Below, in pieces: positions 53,128 through 63,107 of a stretch of DNA of 64,000 bases (position 1 is the first letter of the stretch; each line of letters opens with the position of its first letter). A model generated the notes under the pieces. It had not been told where the DNA came from and searched no databases. It saw only the letters and a program-made list of their open reading frames with translations. Position numbers and translations under genes: made by a program. Source of the DNA: Nitrosomonas sp. (GTDB lineage: Bacteria > Pseudomonadota > Gammaproteobacteria > Burkholderiales > Nitrosomonadaceae); assembly GCA_021582655.1 (NCBI GenBank), contig CP091135.1, positions 640,549 to 704,548 of the forward strand, given 5' to 3'.

Positions 53128-56100
53128 TCACCGCTCATACGCCAATACCGGCGCCAGCCACCGCTCTGCTTCTTCTATTGTCCAACCCTTGCGCTGGGCG
53201 TAGTCTTCGACTTGATCCTTGCCGATTTTGCCGACAGCGAAGTAGGTTGATTCCGAATGGGAAAAGTAAAAGCCGGATACCGCCGCAGTGGGAACCATCG
53301 CGAACGATTCGGTAATCACGATGCCGGCGTTTTCAGTGGCGTTCAGTACTGCGAACAACGGGCCTTTTTCGGTATGATCCGGGCACGCGGGATAACCTGG
53401 CGCGGGGCGGATGCCGTGATATTGTTCGTCGATGAGCTCCTCGTTGGACAAGCTTTCATCTTTGGCGTAACCCCAGAATTCACGACGCACGCGTGCGTGC
53501 ATGTGCTCGGCAAAGCCTTCCGCCAGCCGGTCGGCGAGTGCTTTGAGCACGATGGCGCTGTAATCGTCGTGCGCTTGTTCAAAGGCTTTGACACGTTCGT
53601 CGATACCGAATCCGGCGCCGACGGCGAATAAGCCGATGAAATCGGCAATACCGGTTTCCTTCGGTGCAATGAAGTCGGCCAGGCAGCGGTTCGGCTTACC
53701 GGACGGTTTCTGGTCTTGTTGTCGCAGGCAGTGATAGGTCATCGCGAGCTTGCTGCGAGTGCGGTCAGTGTAGATTTCAATGTCATCGCCGACCGAATTA
53801 GCGGGAAACAAGCCGATCACTGCATTAGCGCTCAACCACTTTTGCTCGATAATTTTTTTCAGCATCGCCTGTGCATCACGGAATAATTGGCTCGCAGTTT
53901 CGCCGACGACAGGATCATGCAGAATATCCGGATATCTTCCGACCAATTCCCAAGCCTGAAAGAACGGCGTCCAATCGACAAACGGCACGATTCTTTCCAA
54001 TGGATAATTGTTCAACGTACGTACGCCGATCAATTCCGGTTGGTGCGGACGGTAACCGCTCCAATCGGTCTTGAAAGCGTTGGCACGCGCTTCCGCGACG
54101 GTCAGCAATTGCGCCGGCCCCTTCTTGTTTTTATGCTGGTTACGTACTTTCTCATACTCTTGTTTGACTTCACACACGTAACCATCGTGCAAATCCTCCG
54201 ACAACAAATTGCTGCACACACCGACTGCACGGCTCGCGTCGGGCACCCACACTACCGGACCGCCGTAGTGTGGTGCGATCTTCACCGCAGTATGCACACG
54301 CGAGGTGGTCGCACCGCCGATTAACAGCGGAATCGTGAATCCCTCACGTTGCATTTCTTTCGCAACATGCGCCATTTCTTCCAGTGACGGCGTGATGAGT
54401 CCCGACAAGCCGATAATGTCGGCATTCTCACGCCGCGCCATATCGAGAATTTGCGCGCTCGGCACCATCACGCCCATATTGATCACTTCGTAGTTATTGC
54501 ACTGCAGCACCACCGTGACGATGTTCTTGCCGATGTCGTGCACATCGCCCTTGACGGTGGCAATGACGATTTTGCCTTTCGGTTTACTATCGCCCAGCAA
54601 TTTCTTTTCGGCTTCGATGAACGGCAACAAATGTGCAACCGCCTGCTTCATCACCCGCGCCGACTTGACCACTTGCGGCAAGAACATTTTTCCCGCACCG
54701 AACAAATCGCCGACCACGCTCATGCCTTCCATCAATGGCCCTTCGATCACCTGAATTGGCCGTCCGCCCTGCTTTTCGATTTCCGCCCGGGCCGCTTCGG
54801 TATCTTCGACGATATAGGTGGAAATCCCTTTCACCAGTGCATGCGTCAGCCGTTGTTGCAACGGCTCGTTGCGCCACGCCAAATCCTCGACCTGTTCTTT
54901 TTTCTGCCCCTTGAATTGCTCCGCGAACTCCACCAGCCGCTCGGTAGCATCCGGACGGCGATTACGCAGCACATCCTCCACCTTTTCCAGCAAATCCGGC
55001 GGAATGTCCGAATAAACCCCCAGTTGCCCGGCATTGACGATGCCCATCGTCATACCGGCCTGGATTGCGTGGTATAGAAAAGCGGTGTGAATCGCTTCAC
55101 GGATCGGCTCGTTGCCACGAAACGAAAAGGAAACATTCGATACCCCGCCGCTGATCTTGGCATACGGCAGCGTTTGCTTGATGGCACGGGTAGCCTCGAC
55201 GAAATCCACTCCGTAGTTATTGTGTTCCTCAATGCCGGTTGCGACCGCAAAAATATTCGGATCGAAAATAATATCTTCCGGCGGAAAACCCACTTTATCC
55301 ACCAATAAACGATAACTGCGCGTGCAGATTTCCACTTTACGTTGCAACGTATCGGCCTGACCCTGTTCATCGAATGCCATTACGATCACGGCTGCACCGT
55401 AACGGCGCGCCAGTTTGGCATGATGAATAAACTCCGCTTCGCCTTCTTTCATACTGATCGAATTGATCACCGATTTTCCCTGGATGCATTTCAATCCGGC
55501 TTCAATCACCGACCATTTGCTGGAATCGAGCATAATCGGCACCTTGCAAATATCCGGTTCGGCGGCAATCAGATTCAAAAAAGTCACCATCGCTTTTTGT
55601 GAATCCAGCATCGCCTCATCCATATTGATATCGATAATCTGCGCACCGTTTTCCACTTGGCTGCGCGCCACATTCAGCGCTTCCGCATAATTGTCACCGA
55701 GAATCAGTCGCGCGAACGCACGTGAGCCGGTTACATTAGTGCGCTCACCGACATTGACGAACAACGAATCGTCACCGATATTGAGCGGCTCCAAACCGGA
55801 CAAGCGGAGTTTTTTGGAAATTCCGGGCACTTTCCGCGGCGACTGATCATGCACCGCTTGCGCGATCGCCTTGATATGCGCCGGCGTAGTGCCGCAACAA
55901 CCGCCGACAATATTGACGAATCCAGATTCGGCAAAACCCTTGATTTGGCTGGCGGTATACTCCGGTGACTCGTCGTAGCCGGTTTCAGACAACGGATTCG
56001 GCAGACCCGCATTAGGGTGTACACTGATATAAACACCTGCAACACCGGATAATTCCTCGATGTACGGACGCATCAGTTCCGCACCCAGCGCGCAGTTAAT

Positions 56101-56838
56101 ACCCACCGACAGCGGCCGCGCATGACTGACCGAATTCCAGAACGCTTCCGGCGTTTGCCCGGATAGCGTGCGACCGGACGCATCGGTAATCGTCACCGAA
56201 ATCATGATCGGCAACCGGAAGCCGTGCGCTTCGAAGTATTGATCAATGGCAAACAACGCCGCTTTGGCGTTCAGTGAATCGAAAATGGTCTCAACCAGCA
56301 AAATATCCGCGCCGCCGTCGACCAAACCGCGGATCGATTCGGTGTAATCGATGACCAATTGATCGTAGGTAATCGAACGAAAGCCGGGATCGTTGACATC
56401 GGGCGAAATCGATGCGGTTTTAGTCGTCGGTCCGATCACACCGGCGACAAAGCGCGGCTTATCCGGCGTCTTGGCTTCAAACGATTGCGTAACTTCTTTC
56501 GCCAGCTGGGCGGCAGCGACATTCAATTCGTATACCAAATCCTGCATATGGTAATCCGCCATCGACGCCGCATTGGAATTGAAGGTGTTGGTTTCGATAA
56601 TATCCGCGCCCGCTGCCAAATAACCGGCATGGATCGCACGAATGATGTCGGGACGCGTCAATGTCAGTAAATCGTTGTTGCCCTTCAGATCATGCGCGAA
56701 ATCGGCAAATCGCTCACCGCGAAAATCCGCCTCCGTTAGCTTGTAGCTTTGGATCATCGTTCCCATCGCACCATCCAGAATTAAGATGCGTTGACTGAAC
56801 AAACTTTCCAATAAGGCGGTACGGGATTCTCTGATCAT
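53128..56838 (-). CDS. metH: Cobalamin-dependent methionine synthase
   Basis: MetH is 1236 residues with all four modules: the homocysteine domain (residues 1-325; [14 protein letters not shown], zinc site in [15 protein letters not shown]), the folate domain (about 355-615), the cobalamin domain (about 650-895; [15 protein letters not shown] holds the His that ligates cobalt), and the reactivation domain at the C-terminus ([15 protein letters not shown]). It transfers a methyl group from methyltetrahydrofolate to homocysteine via B12. A B12-independent MetE is also encoded (444-2738). Isolated gene, convergent with the orphan lipoprotein. Confidence 0.97.
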   Translation of the reverse strand: MIRESRTALLESLFSQRILILDGAMGTMIQSYKLTEADFRGERFADFAHDLKGNNDLLTLTRPDIIRAIHAGYLAAGADIIETNTFNSNAASMADYHMQDLVYELNVAAAQLAKEVTQSFEAKTPDKPRFVAGVIGPTTKTASISPDVNDPGFRSITYDQLVIDYTESIRGLVDGGADILLVETIFDSLNAKAALFAIDQYFEAHGFRLPIMISVTITDASGRTLSGQTPEAFWNSVSHARPLSVGINCALGAELMRPYIEELSGVAGVYISVHPNAGLPNPLSETGYDESPEYTASQIKGFAESGFVNIVGGCCGTTPAHIKAIAQAVHDQSPRKVPGISKKLRLSGLEPLNIGDDSLFVNVGERTNVTGSRAFARLILGDNYAEALNVARSQVENGAQIIDINMDEAMLDSQKAMVTFLNLIAAEPDICKVPIMLDSSKWSVIEAGLKCIQGKSVINSISMKEGEAEFIHHAKLARRYGAAVIVMAFDEQGQADTLQRKVEICTRSYRLLVDKVGFPPEDIIFDPNIFAVATGIEEHNNYGVDFVEATRAIKQTLPYAKISGGVSNVSFSFRGNEPIREAIHTAFLYHAIQAGMTMGIVNAGQLGVYSDIPPDLLEKVEDVLRNRRPDATERLVEFAEQFKGQKKEQVEDLAWRNEPLQQRLTHALVKGISTYIVEDTEAARAEIEKQGGRPIQVIEGPLMEGMSVVGDLFGAGKMFLPQVVKSARVMKQAVAHLLPFIEAEKKLLGDSKPKGKIVIATVKGDVHDIGKNIVTVVLQCNNYEVINMGVMVPSAQILDMARRENADIIGLSGLITPSLEEMAHVAKEMQREGFTIPLLIGGATTSRVHTAVKIAPHYGGPVVWVPDASRAVGVCSNLLSEDLHDGYVCEVKQEYEKVRNQHKNKKGPAQLLTVAEARANAFKTDWSGYRPHQPELIGVRTLNNYPLERIVPFVDWTPFFQAWELVGRYPDILHDPVVGETASQLFRDAQAMLKKIIEQKWLSANAVIGLFPANSVGDDIEIYTDRTRSKLAMTYHCLRQQDQKPSGKPNRCLADFIAPKETGIADFIGLFAVGAGFGIDERVKAFEQAHDDYSAIVLKALADRLAEGFAEHMHARVRREFWGYAKDESLSNEELIDEQYHGIRPAPGYPACPDHTEKGPLFAVLNATENAGIVITESFAMVPTAAVSGFYFSHSESTYFAVGKIGKDQVEDYAQRKGWTIEEAERWLAPVLAYER

Positions 56839-57016
56839 TGTTCGGGTGATAGCAAAAAGGACAAACGATGATTATAACGTAGATCGCCGGGCAAATTGAT
56901 CAGGTGCAATCTGTGCCAGTGTGCTATCTCCGCACATACCGTTTCCAGTGTGGACTGATATTCCACGCTGATTCCCATTCGATACTTGTGATCATAAATA
57001 ACAGCTTCTTACATAG

Positions 57017-57051
57017 AAAAACCCCCATTGCTTTTATGCAATGGGGGTTTT
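57017..57051 (-). terminator. Rho-independent terminator of the S-layer-like gene
   Basis: AAAAACCCCCATTGC pairs with GCAATGGGGGTTTT across a 6-base loop, a near-perfect stem with five G-C pairs in a row. On the minus strand it is followed by a run of T. It lies about 40 bases past the stop at 57092. Such a strong terminator fits a highly expressed gene. Confidence 0.85.
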
Positions 57052-57091
57052 GGTGATCGCCTTATGGCTTGGATTATATCTGCATCAGATA

Positions 57092-60007
57092 TTAACCAAT
57101 GATATCACCCAGTGCCATATCGGTGACACCTAGCAGCTTAACACCCAAATCGGCGGTACCGTCACCATCCATATCGACGAACAGATAACCATCGGTGCCA
57201 TCGTCTTGGAAGAAATAACGAACCGTTCCATCCATTGCGGTATCGGCATTTGTTTTTGCTGCTGCCATGTCGGCTGCATCAGTCAGATTTTCAACATAAT
57301 TAGATGCAGAACCTGCGGCTACGCCAAAACTCAGCTTATCAGCAGTTGATGTAAAGCTGGTAATACTGTCCGCTGTGGTGGTGGTGGTCCCGCTATCACC
57401 CGCAGCGAAAGTAAAGGTATCCGTTCCGCCACCTGCAGTCATCGCATCAACTCCACCGCCACCGGTGATTTTATCGGTACCGCCACCGGAAGTAATATTA
57501 TCGGAACCTGAAGTACCAATGATCGTATCATTGCCGGCGTTACCGGTAATACTCAAGCCACCTAGACCTTTGCTCAAAGTTTGATCGATCACTAAACCTG
57601 AGAAATTGTACGAACCCGCCGTTGCAATTCCGACATCGAGTTGTGTTGCCTTATTACCATCTCCCTGAATCGTGAAAGTTTTATCCGTCAGCAAACTGCC
57701 ATCAACAACTGCAGCACCGGTAGAATCATGTAAAAACTCGATGGCTGTAAAATTGATCGTACCGGCGCTGATATTTTTGCCATTCAGATCAATTGTATCG
57801 TTGCCGTCACCACCTGCCACTGTCAACTCATCGGTAGCCGACGTATTACTACCAAGCGTCAACTTATCATCGCCCTTGCCCAGGTCGACCGCAGCAATTT
57901 CCTTAGCGCCTGCAAGAGACAGCGCAATTACATCATTACCGTCGCCGGATTGAATCGTGATATTCGCTGTATTGGCACCGGAATCTGTCGCAGTTACCGT
58001 AATGGTATCGACACCTACACCCCCTAGAATAACGGCCACACCATCCGTCAGCGTCGTATTGGTATACGTATTGGTACCATTACCCAATACCACAGTCGAA
58101 TTACCGGTAGTCTGCGCCATGGTCACAGTGTCATTTCCTTCACCACCCGTATAAGAAACCTCCTGGGTCGTCGCGGTAAATGTGACTGTATTCTTGGCGG
58201 TTGAACTACCCACAACTGTTGTTTTAGCTGCAGTACCTTGCGTCGCGGTAAAATCTTTAGTGACTTTAGACGCATCGACTGATTCCGCATTGAATAAGGT
58301 CAGCGTTACTTTATCCGCACCGGCGACAACCAGGTTCTTGGCATCAACTTGCGCAACCGTCAAAATCGAATCGGCATCCGTACCCGCCAATGCAGTGGAC
58401 AAATTCAACGCTTCGACATCATTTGTTCCGTCAAGGACATCGATCAATGTTTGATCAACCGTTACCAACACAGTCACGATATCCCCAGTATCAGTGGTAG
58501 CAAGAATTTCATTTGTGGCCAACGCAACATCCGCTCTCAGCATAGCACCGGAAGCAACAGTCAAATCACCGCCGGCCAAACCGTTCGTCAGATTCAAAGT
58601 TGAAAATTGAACTTTCGATAAATCAGCCGCAGCATCCGAAGTCAAGTTAATGGTCAAACCTGTTGTGCTGTTGGTCAATGTTTTGGTGGTCAACTCATCA
58701 CTACCCGCAATCAATGTCACTGCACCGGCAGAGGTCACTTTCAGGGCATCAAACAGAGAGGCATCACCGATTGTCACTTTCTGATCAGCACCGGCAGTCA
58801 AATTAACCGTCTCAACCTTATTGGTCAGCAAAGAAACCGTGCCGTCTTTGACCACTGACACATTGGCAACATCGGCTGTACCCGTGGTGCCATGGATATT
58901 AATCGCCGTCGTTGCAGCACCACCAGTTACATTATTCGTAGCAAAGGCATTGGCTGCGCCAGCAGCGCCAACCGTTACCGTCGTTGTATTTGCACCTGCA
59001 GTCACCGTCGAGGAAACACCTTTGGAAGCGGCGGCATCAACGGTTACAGTTTTCGCTTGCCCACCATCTACTACCGCAGTGGTAGCACCGTTCACATCCA
59101 ACGTACCGATCGCACCGGCGCCGGCCACTACTTTGTTAGCGCCTGCGTTATCAATTTGTACGTTACCGAGATAACCCAGCTTGGTTGAAGACACCGTGAT
59201 TGCCGCATTGGTAATCTTGGCGGCATCAATGACAGCAGTACCGAATGCATCCCAATCCAAGTTAACATTTTCCACATCAGCAATCGTGGTCGCACTGGTC
59301 AATGCCGCTGTCAATTTAGCGTTCAGCGTATCTTTTCCGCCTTGATCGATGACCGTATCACCTTCCAGGCTGTTCGCCAAGGAACCATCGACCGTATCGT
59401 TCTTATCGGTAAGCAGTTTAACCTCGGCAGTAGAAGTAAGAGTAAAGGTGTCACCAGGATTCAGATCAACCCCTGCACGTTCTAAAGCAGCAATCACATC
59501 GTCATCGTCATATGTTTCATCACCGGTAACTTCGCTCAACACGTTCTGCAAATCCGCCAAATCGGTGCCGCCCAGCACTTTGGAGAAAACTGCGGCTGTT
59601 TTCGCTTTGTTGCTGAGTAGCGTAGCCACTTCAGTGAATTCCGGCGGCACACTTCCCGACAAATAAGTTACCGCATCATAGATGATATCGCCAAAATCGT
59701 CGCCCGCAGTGATCCGGTCGGTAAAATACTCTTCTGCAATTGCTGAAGCACTACCTGCACTACCACCCGGCTCCAAACCGAAATTGCCCATCAAAATTTC
59801 AACTTTTCCCGCGATATCGGTAGCAGCACCCAGCACGCCATTGGTGAAAGTTGTATGAGAAGCCAATATTCCCGCCAGATCTCTCGGATCACCGCCGCCT
59901 TCAATAAAACTTTCCATATCCGGCAAAAAATCAGTACCCGGCGCTGCATTGAACAATCCCGCAACAATCTTCAATATTTCTGTTTGCTGAACACTTGTAA
60001 TAGCCAT
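57092..60007 (-). CDS. RTX/S-layer-like surface protein
   Basis: This is about 971 residues from the ATG at 60007, with GGGAG before it. I see no signal peptide and no cysteine. The N-terminus (MAITSVQQTEILKIVAGLFN, then DPRDLAGILASHTTF) resembles that of S-layer-like proteins in beta- and alphaproteobacteria. The middle (residues 200-800) is Thr/Ala/Val/Asp/Asn-rich beta repeats. Near residues 815-865 are RTX-type calcium nonapeptides (GNAGNDTIIG, GSGTD-like GGGTDKITGG, GGGTDTFTF), followed by a C-terminal region suited to type I secretion (DGTDGYLFVDMDGDGTADLG). Likely exported by a type I system encoded elsewhere. A surface layer or adhesin role is inferred. Confidence 0.85.
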   Translation of the reverse strand: MAITSVQQTEILKIVAGLFNAAPGTDFLPDMESFIEGGGDPRDLAGILASHTTFTNGVLGAATDIAGKVEILMGNFGLEPGGSAGSASAIAEEYFTDRITAGDDFGDIIYDAVTYLSGSVPPEFTEVATLLSNKAKTAAVFSKVLGGTDLADLQNVLSEVTGDETYDDDDVIAALERAGVDLNPGDTFTLTSTAEVKLLTDKNDTVDGSLANSLEGDTVIDQGGKDTLNAKLTAALTSATTIADVENVNLDWDAFGTAVIDAAKITNAAITVSSTKLGYLGNVQIDNAGANKVVAGAGAIGTLDVNGATTAVVDGGQAKTVTVDAAASKGVSSTVTAGANTTTVTVGAAGAANAFATNNVTGGAATTAINIHGTTGTADVANVSVVKDGTVSLLTNKVETVNLTAGADQKVTIGDASLFDALKVTSAGAVTLIAGSDELTTKTLTNSTTGLTINLTSDAAADLSKVQFSTLNLTNGLAGGDLTVASGAMLRADVALATNEILATTDTGDIVTVLVTVDQTLIDVLDGTNDVEALNLSTALAGTDADSILTVAQVDAKNLVVAGADKVTLTLFNAESVDASKVTKDFTATQGTAAKTTVVGSSTAKNTVTFTATTQEVSYTGGEGNDTVTMAQTTGNSTVVLGNGTNTYTNTTLTDGVAVILGGVGVDTITVTATDSGANTANITIQSGDGNDVIALSLAGAKEIAAVDLGKGDDKLTLGSNTSATDELTVAGGDGNDTIDLNGKNISAGTINFTAIEFLHDSTGAAVVDGSLLTDKTFTIQGDGNKATQLDVGIATAGSYNFSGLVIDQTLSKGLGGLSITGNAGNDTIIGTSGSDNITSGGGTDKITGGGGVDAMTAGGGTDTFTFAAGDSGTTTTTADSITSFTSTADKLSFGVAAGSASNYVENLTDAADMAAAKTNADTAMDGTVRYFFQDDGTDGYLFVDMDGDGTADLGVKLLGVTDMALGDIIG

Positions 60008-60490
60008 GGGGAGCTCCCTCATTAAAAATTAAAAAAAACACTAATAAAGTAAATACTTGCAAGTTTTTTCACTTTTCACATTGTCTCTATGCAATCTCGC
60101 CCGTAAGTCGGATACACTGGCAGAAACTACCATAAAAGCCAAGTTAAAGCGCATTCTGCACAAAACCGATTGACTTTGCAAGGTTTGCATCTGAATGACT
60201 TACCCTGACATGTTGCCTAATTACAACACATCATTACATGATATGTTTACGATCGACAGCCTCCCCAATTGGAATATTCATTGATAAAAATCTTATATAT
60301 CAAAGAAAATCCTCAACCGAACTGTCAAAAACAAACACATATGAATTATTGACACAAAAATCACAAAATGGCAATGCGACAAATCGCCACATTACCATTT
60401 CATCGTCAATCACATGAGATGTGATACCAAGAAACACAAACGCCGATCGACCGCCAAGCAGCCACGTGCATTCCGGGCAACATCGATCAC
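60008..60490. other. Long AT-rich leader/promoter region of the S-layer-like gene
   Basis: This 483-base gap has no credible gene. The part near the surface-protein start is very AT-rich, with long A/T runs, and ends in the ribosome site. A palindrome GGGAGCTCCC (60009-60018) overlaps that ribosome site. Two promoters are needed only if the downstream coiled-coil gene (60491-61540) is not read through; both genes lie on the same strand, with this gap between them. Confidence 0.4.
60009..60018 (-). promoter_or_regulatory. Ribosome site inside a 10-base palindrome
   Basis: GGGAGCTCCC is a perfect palindrome whose left half contains the GGGAG Shine-Dalgarno of the S-layer-like gene, one base before the start codon region. 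Having no loop, it would pair between two RNA molecules or act as a DNA site; it may be chance. Confidence 0.3.
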
Positions 60491-61540
60491 TTATTTCAAA
60501 CTACCCATATCCTGATTGAGCTTGGCTTTGCATTGCTCGCTTTTACCGCCAAGATCAAGCACTCCCGCCGTTCTCATGCACTCATTATATTCAAACAAAA
60601 TATCACTTTTCTTCTGTGCCAGTTCCAATGAAACGGTCAGTTGCTTGACCTGCTGCGCGATGTGTTTCAGATTGTTTTCCGATGCGACACCCAGTCCGGT
60701 AATACTCTCTTTGGTATCATCCAGTTTTTTGAGCGAGACCTGATTGATTTTATTCGCTTGTTCGGTAAAAGCTTGATTCGCACGATTAGAGTAATTGCGC
60801 AATTCCTCGACATTCTGCTGCGTAATGCCGGCCAGTCTCGCTTGATAACCCTTGAGTTCATTCTGCACGAAGGTATTGACACCATCCTTGAAACCTTCCA
60901 ATGATTGGTCGATTTCTTGTTTGAATGCCTGCATTTTGTTTTCGACCAACACCTTAATATCGTCATCCAACTTCCTCACGATGGTGTCGGAAATTTTTTC
61001 CACCGGTGGACGGGATTCAATGATTTCGGTTTTAGTGGCCTGCAAACTGGATTTAATCTCCTCACTGAGCGATTTTTGTTTACTATCAATCTGATTCAAG
61101 GAATTTTTCTCACTCTCGGCGACCAGCCAGGATATCAATACCAATTCCTTTTTCTTTTCCTGATTCACACCATGAATCATTTCATCCAAAATACTCGCCG
61201 CCGCCGCCTTATCGGCGATGCCTTTGACATGCGCCAAACCGGCGGAATCCAATAAACTCTGCAAATTGACTTGAATCTCTCCGACATTAGCTTCAGCTCT
61301 CGCCGCTATCATCGATTGACGATAAAATTCATATGGCAAATAAACAATGGCCAACAACGCACAGGCCATGGAAGCAGCGGTTTTCCACCGCGGATGCCTA
61401 ATAAAAAAACTCAATCCTAGAAATACCAGCACTAACATAAAAACGGGCAGTAACACTTGAACAACGTCCAACCACCCTCTTGTCATCAGTGCTTCAATCG
61501 AAACAAACTTCAACATATTGGCAATATACTCATTCATCAA
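60491..61540 (-). CDS. Membrane-anchored coiled-coil protein, unknown function
   Basis: The product is 349 residues. Two transmembrane helices are near the N-terminus (VVQVLLPVFMLVLVFLGLSFF, about 26-46, and AASMACALLAIVYLPYEFY, about 56-74). After them comes a long hydrophilic helical region (about residues 100-320) with heptads rich in Lys, Glu, Gln, Asn, and then a short C-terminus with two cysteines (YNECMRTAGVL, KSEQCKAKL). It recalls methyl-accepting or DNA-recombination RmuC-like coiled coils but without their signature domains. I do not assign a function. It is upstream of the S-layer-like gene on the same strand, 483 bases away. Confidence 0.7.
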   Translation of the reverse strand: MMNEYIANMLKFVSIEALMTRGWLDVVQVLLPVFMLVLVFLGLSFFIRHPRWKTAASMACALLAIVYLPYEFYRQSMIAARAEANVGEIQVNLQSLLDSAGLAHVKGIADKAAAASILDEMIHGVNQEKKKELVLISWLVAESEKNSLNQIDSKQKSLSEEIKSSLQATKTEIIESRPPVEKISDTIVRKLDDDIKVLVENKMQAFKQEIDQSLEGFKDGVNTFVQNELKGYQARLAGITQQNVEELRNYSNRANQAFTEQANKINQVSLKKLDDTKESITGLGVASENNLKHIAQQVKQLTVSLELAQKKSDILFEYNECMRTAGVLDLGGKSEQCKAKLNQDMGSLK

Positions 61541-61666
61541 TGACCTCCAATGTGACGATGCAAACCAAAATTCTTTAAGTCGCCTAATTTAGCACGGCAG
61601 ACCGCTCGATTGAACAAACTTTACCGCGCCGCATGCGCAGCTTATCGATATTTGATCCATCGCCCC

Positions 61667-62005
61667 TCATTCTCCAAAAGCGTTTTGAATCCATTCGACA
61701 ACCTGCCCGTTGATTCCGGATATCAGTAATGCATCAAATCGACATGGCGGTTCACTACTTAGTCCTGACAAATAGTGCCGTGCGGTTTGTAGCAACTTAG
61801 CTCGTTTAGCAACTGTAATACTGGCGGCGGCACCGCCAAATTGGTCACCAGTGCGCATCCGCACTTCGACAAAAACCAGAGTAGCGCCATCGCGCATAAT
61901 CAGATCAATCTCTCCATAACGGGAATGATAGTTTTGTGCAATCAGTACCAAACGTTGTTGCCGCAAATAGGTCAGCGCCAATAACTCGGCGTCACTACCT
62001 TTCAT
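61667..62005 (-). CDS. yraN: YraN-family (UPF0102) nuclease-fold protein
   Basis: This is 112 residues from the ATG at 62005 (MKGSDAELLALTYLRQQ). The endonuclease-like core has YHSRYGEIDLIMRDGATLVFVEVRMRTG, with the Glu-Asp...Glu-x-Arg pattern of the PD-(D/E)xK fold (Lys replaced by Arg in VEVR). The family is small and of poorly known function. It overlaps the lpoA stop by 11 bases. In E. coli the order is also lpoA-yraN, divergent from rsmI. Confidence 0.93.
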   Translation of the reverse strand: MKGSDAELLALTYLRQQRLVLIAQNYHSRYGEIDLIMRDGATLVFVEVRMRTGDQFGGAAASITVAKRAKLLQTARHYLSGLSSEPPCRFDALLISGINGQVVEWIQNAFGE

Positions 62006-63107
62006 CGCCTGAATGATTTGACAAGGGAATGAATTGAACCTTGCCATCCTCTATACGTGCCGCAAGGGATTCACGAACAAATTGATTCGGCGGTACAAAG
62101 CGAATATTTCCCGTTACACCGTCGATCGTTATCGATGCAACAACCTGCGGAAGCAGCAGATTAGTCGTTAAACGGAACGCATCAATCCCCAGTGCATACA
62201 ATCGCTCCATGTCGGTACTTTTGGGCGCAGCGGAATGCCGGTACGCCATGACCGCCGGATGATCCGGCTGCAGCAACCATGGCATATCCAAGAACCGAAT
62301 ACCGTTTAAGTCACTATTCAACAAGGCATTGTCAGTACCGGTAAAAACCAAGGAAGTCGCATACACCGGCGTTTCCGGATCAAGGTAAGTGCGTACGACG
62401 CGCGATCTGGCCGCATCGAGCGCGAGAAAAACCACCTGATCGTCACCCTGTGTCACACTGCGCAAGTGCTGCAAAAGCTCGGGATTATCCGTATAACGAA
62501 TCAACTCTGTGGTATTTCCGGCCTCACGCACCCATCGTTGCGAGAAAGCATGTTGCAATCGTCTGGAAAGCGAACCTTCATCACCAACCAGAATCGCGTG
62601 CTTTCTGCCATTTGCCAATGCTAAGCCAGCAACCTGGCTGGCCTCGGCCTCGGTCTGCAATCCGAACAGATACAATTTTTCCGGCAACACTTTCACATCG
62701 GTAGTATTCAACGCAAGCGTGGGTACTGCAAGAGCATGGCTGGACGCAATGGCGGATACGCCATCGCGGGTTAACGGTCCAACAATGAACACCGCACCCG
62801 CGGAAACAGCCTGATGGTAGTTGAATAAAATATCAAGCGGATCATCGGTCGTCGTGTAGAGTCGAACCGGAAACGGCAACGGCTGCCCACGTTGCATTGC
62901 GACAGAAAATCCATCTCTCACCACGGCCGCCGCTTCCGCGAATGTCCCGGATTCAAGCGGGAGTAACAGTGCGATATGCGCTATAGCCTGACGATCCGAT
63001 ACATTCTCCGGCAACACGGAACCCGCCTGGTCAGTAGCCATGGCTGACGGGTTCCCGTATAGTGCAGCAAGAAAAAATATCAGTAAAAATTTGAAATAAT
63101 TCTGCAT
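61995..63107 (-). CDS. lpoA: Penicillin-binding protein activator LpoA-like
   Basis: This is about 370 residues from the ATG at 63107 (MQNYFKFLLIFFLAALYGNPSAMA, a signal peptide; no lipobox Cys is seen). The rest is a periplasmic-binding-protein-like domain: IALLLPLESGTFAEAAAVVRDGF, FIVGPLTRDGV, DAFRLTTNLLL. E. coli LpoA is larger, with an extra N-terminal TPR domain, and stimulates PBP1A. The short form without the TPR domain is usual in betaproteobacteria. Its start codon abuts that of the divergent rsmI. Confidence 0.9.
   Translation of the reverse strand: MQNYFKFLLIFFLAALYGNPSAMATDQAGSVLPENVSDRQAIAHIALLLPLESGTFAEAAAVVRDGFSVAMQRGQPLPFPVRLYTTTDDPLDILFNYHQAVSAGAVFIVGPLTRDGVSAIASSHALAVPTLALNTTDVKVLPEKLYLFGLQTEAEASQVAGLALANGRKHAILVGDEGSLSRRLQHAFSQRWVREAGNTTELIRYTDNPELLQHLRSVTQGDDQVVFLALDAARSRVVRTYLDPETPVYATSLVFTGTDNALLNSDLNGIRFLDMPWLLQPDHPAVMAYRHSAAPKSTDMERLYALGIDAFRLTTNLLLPQVVASITIDGVTGNIRFVPPNQFVRESLAARIEDGKVQFIPLSNHSGDER

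Noticed and set aside
54451..55077. 208-codon plus-strand frame opposite metH
   Set aside because: Shadow of metH; no independent support.
57375..59666. Several plus-strand Val/Pro/Ser-rich frames opposite the S-layer-like gene
   Set aside because: Result of the Thr/Ala/Asp-rich repeats on the minus strand.
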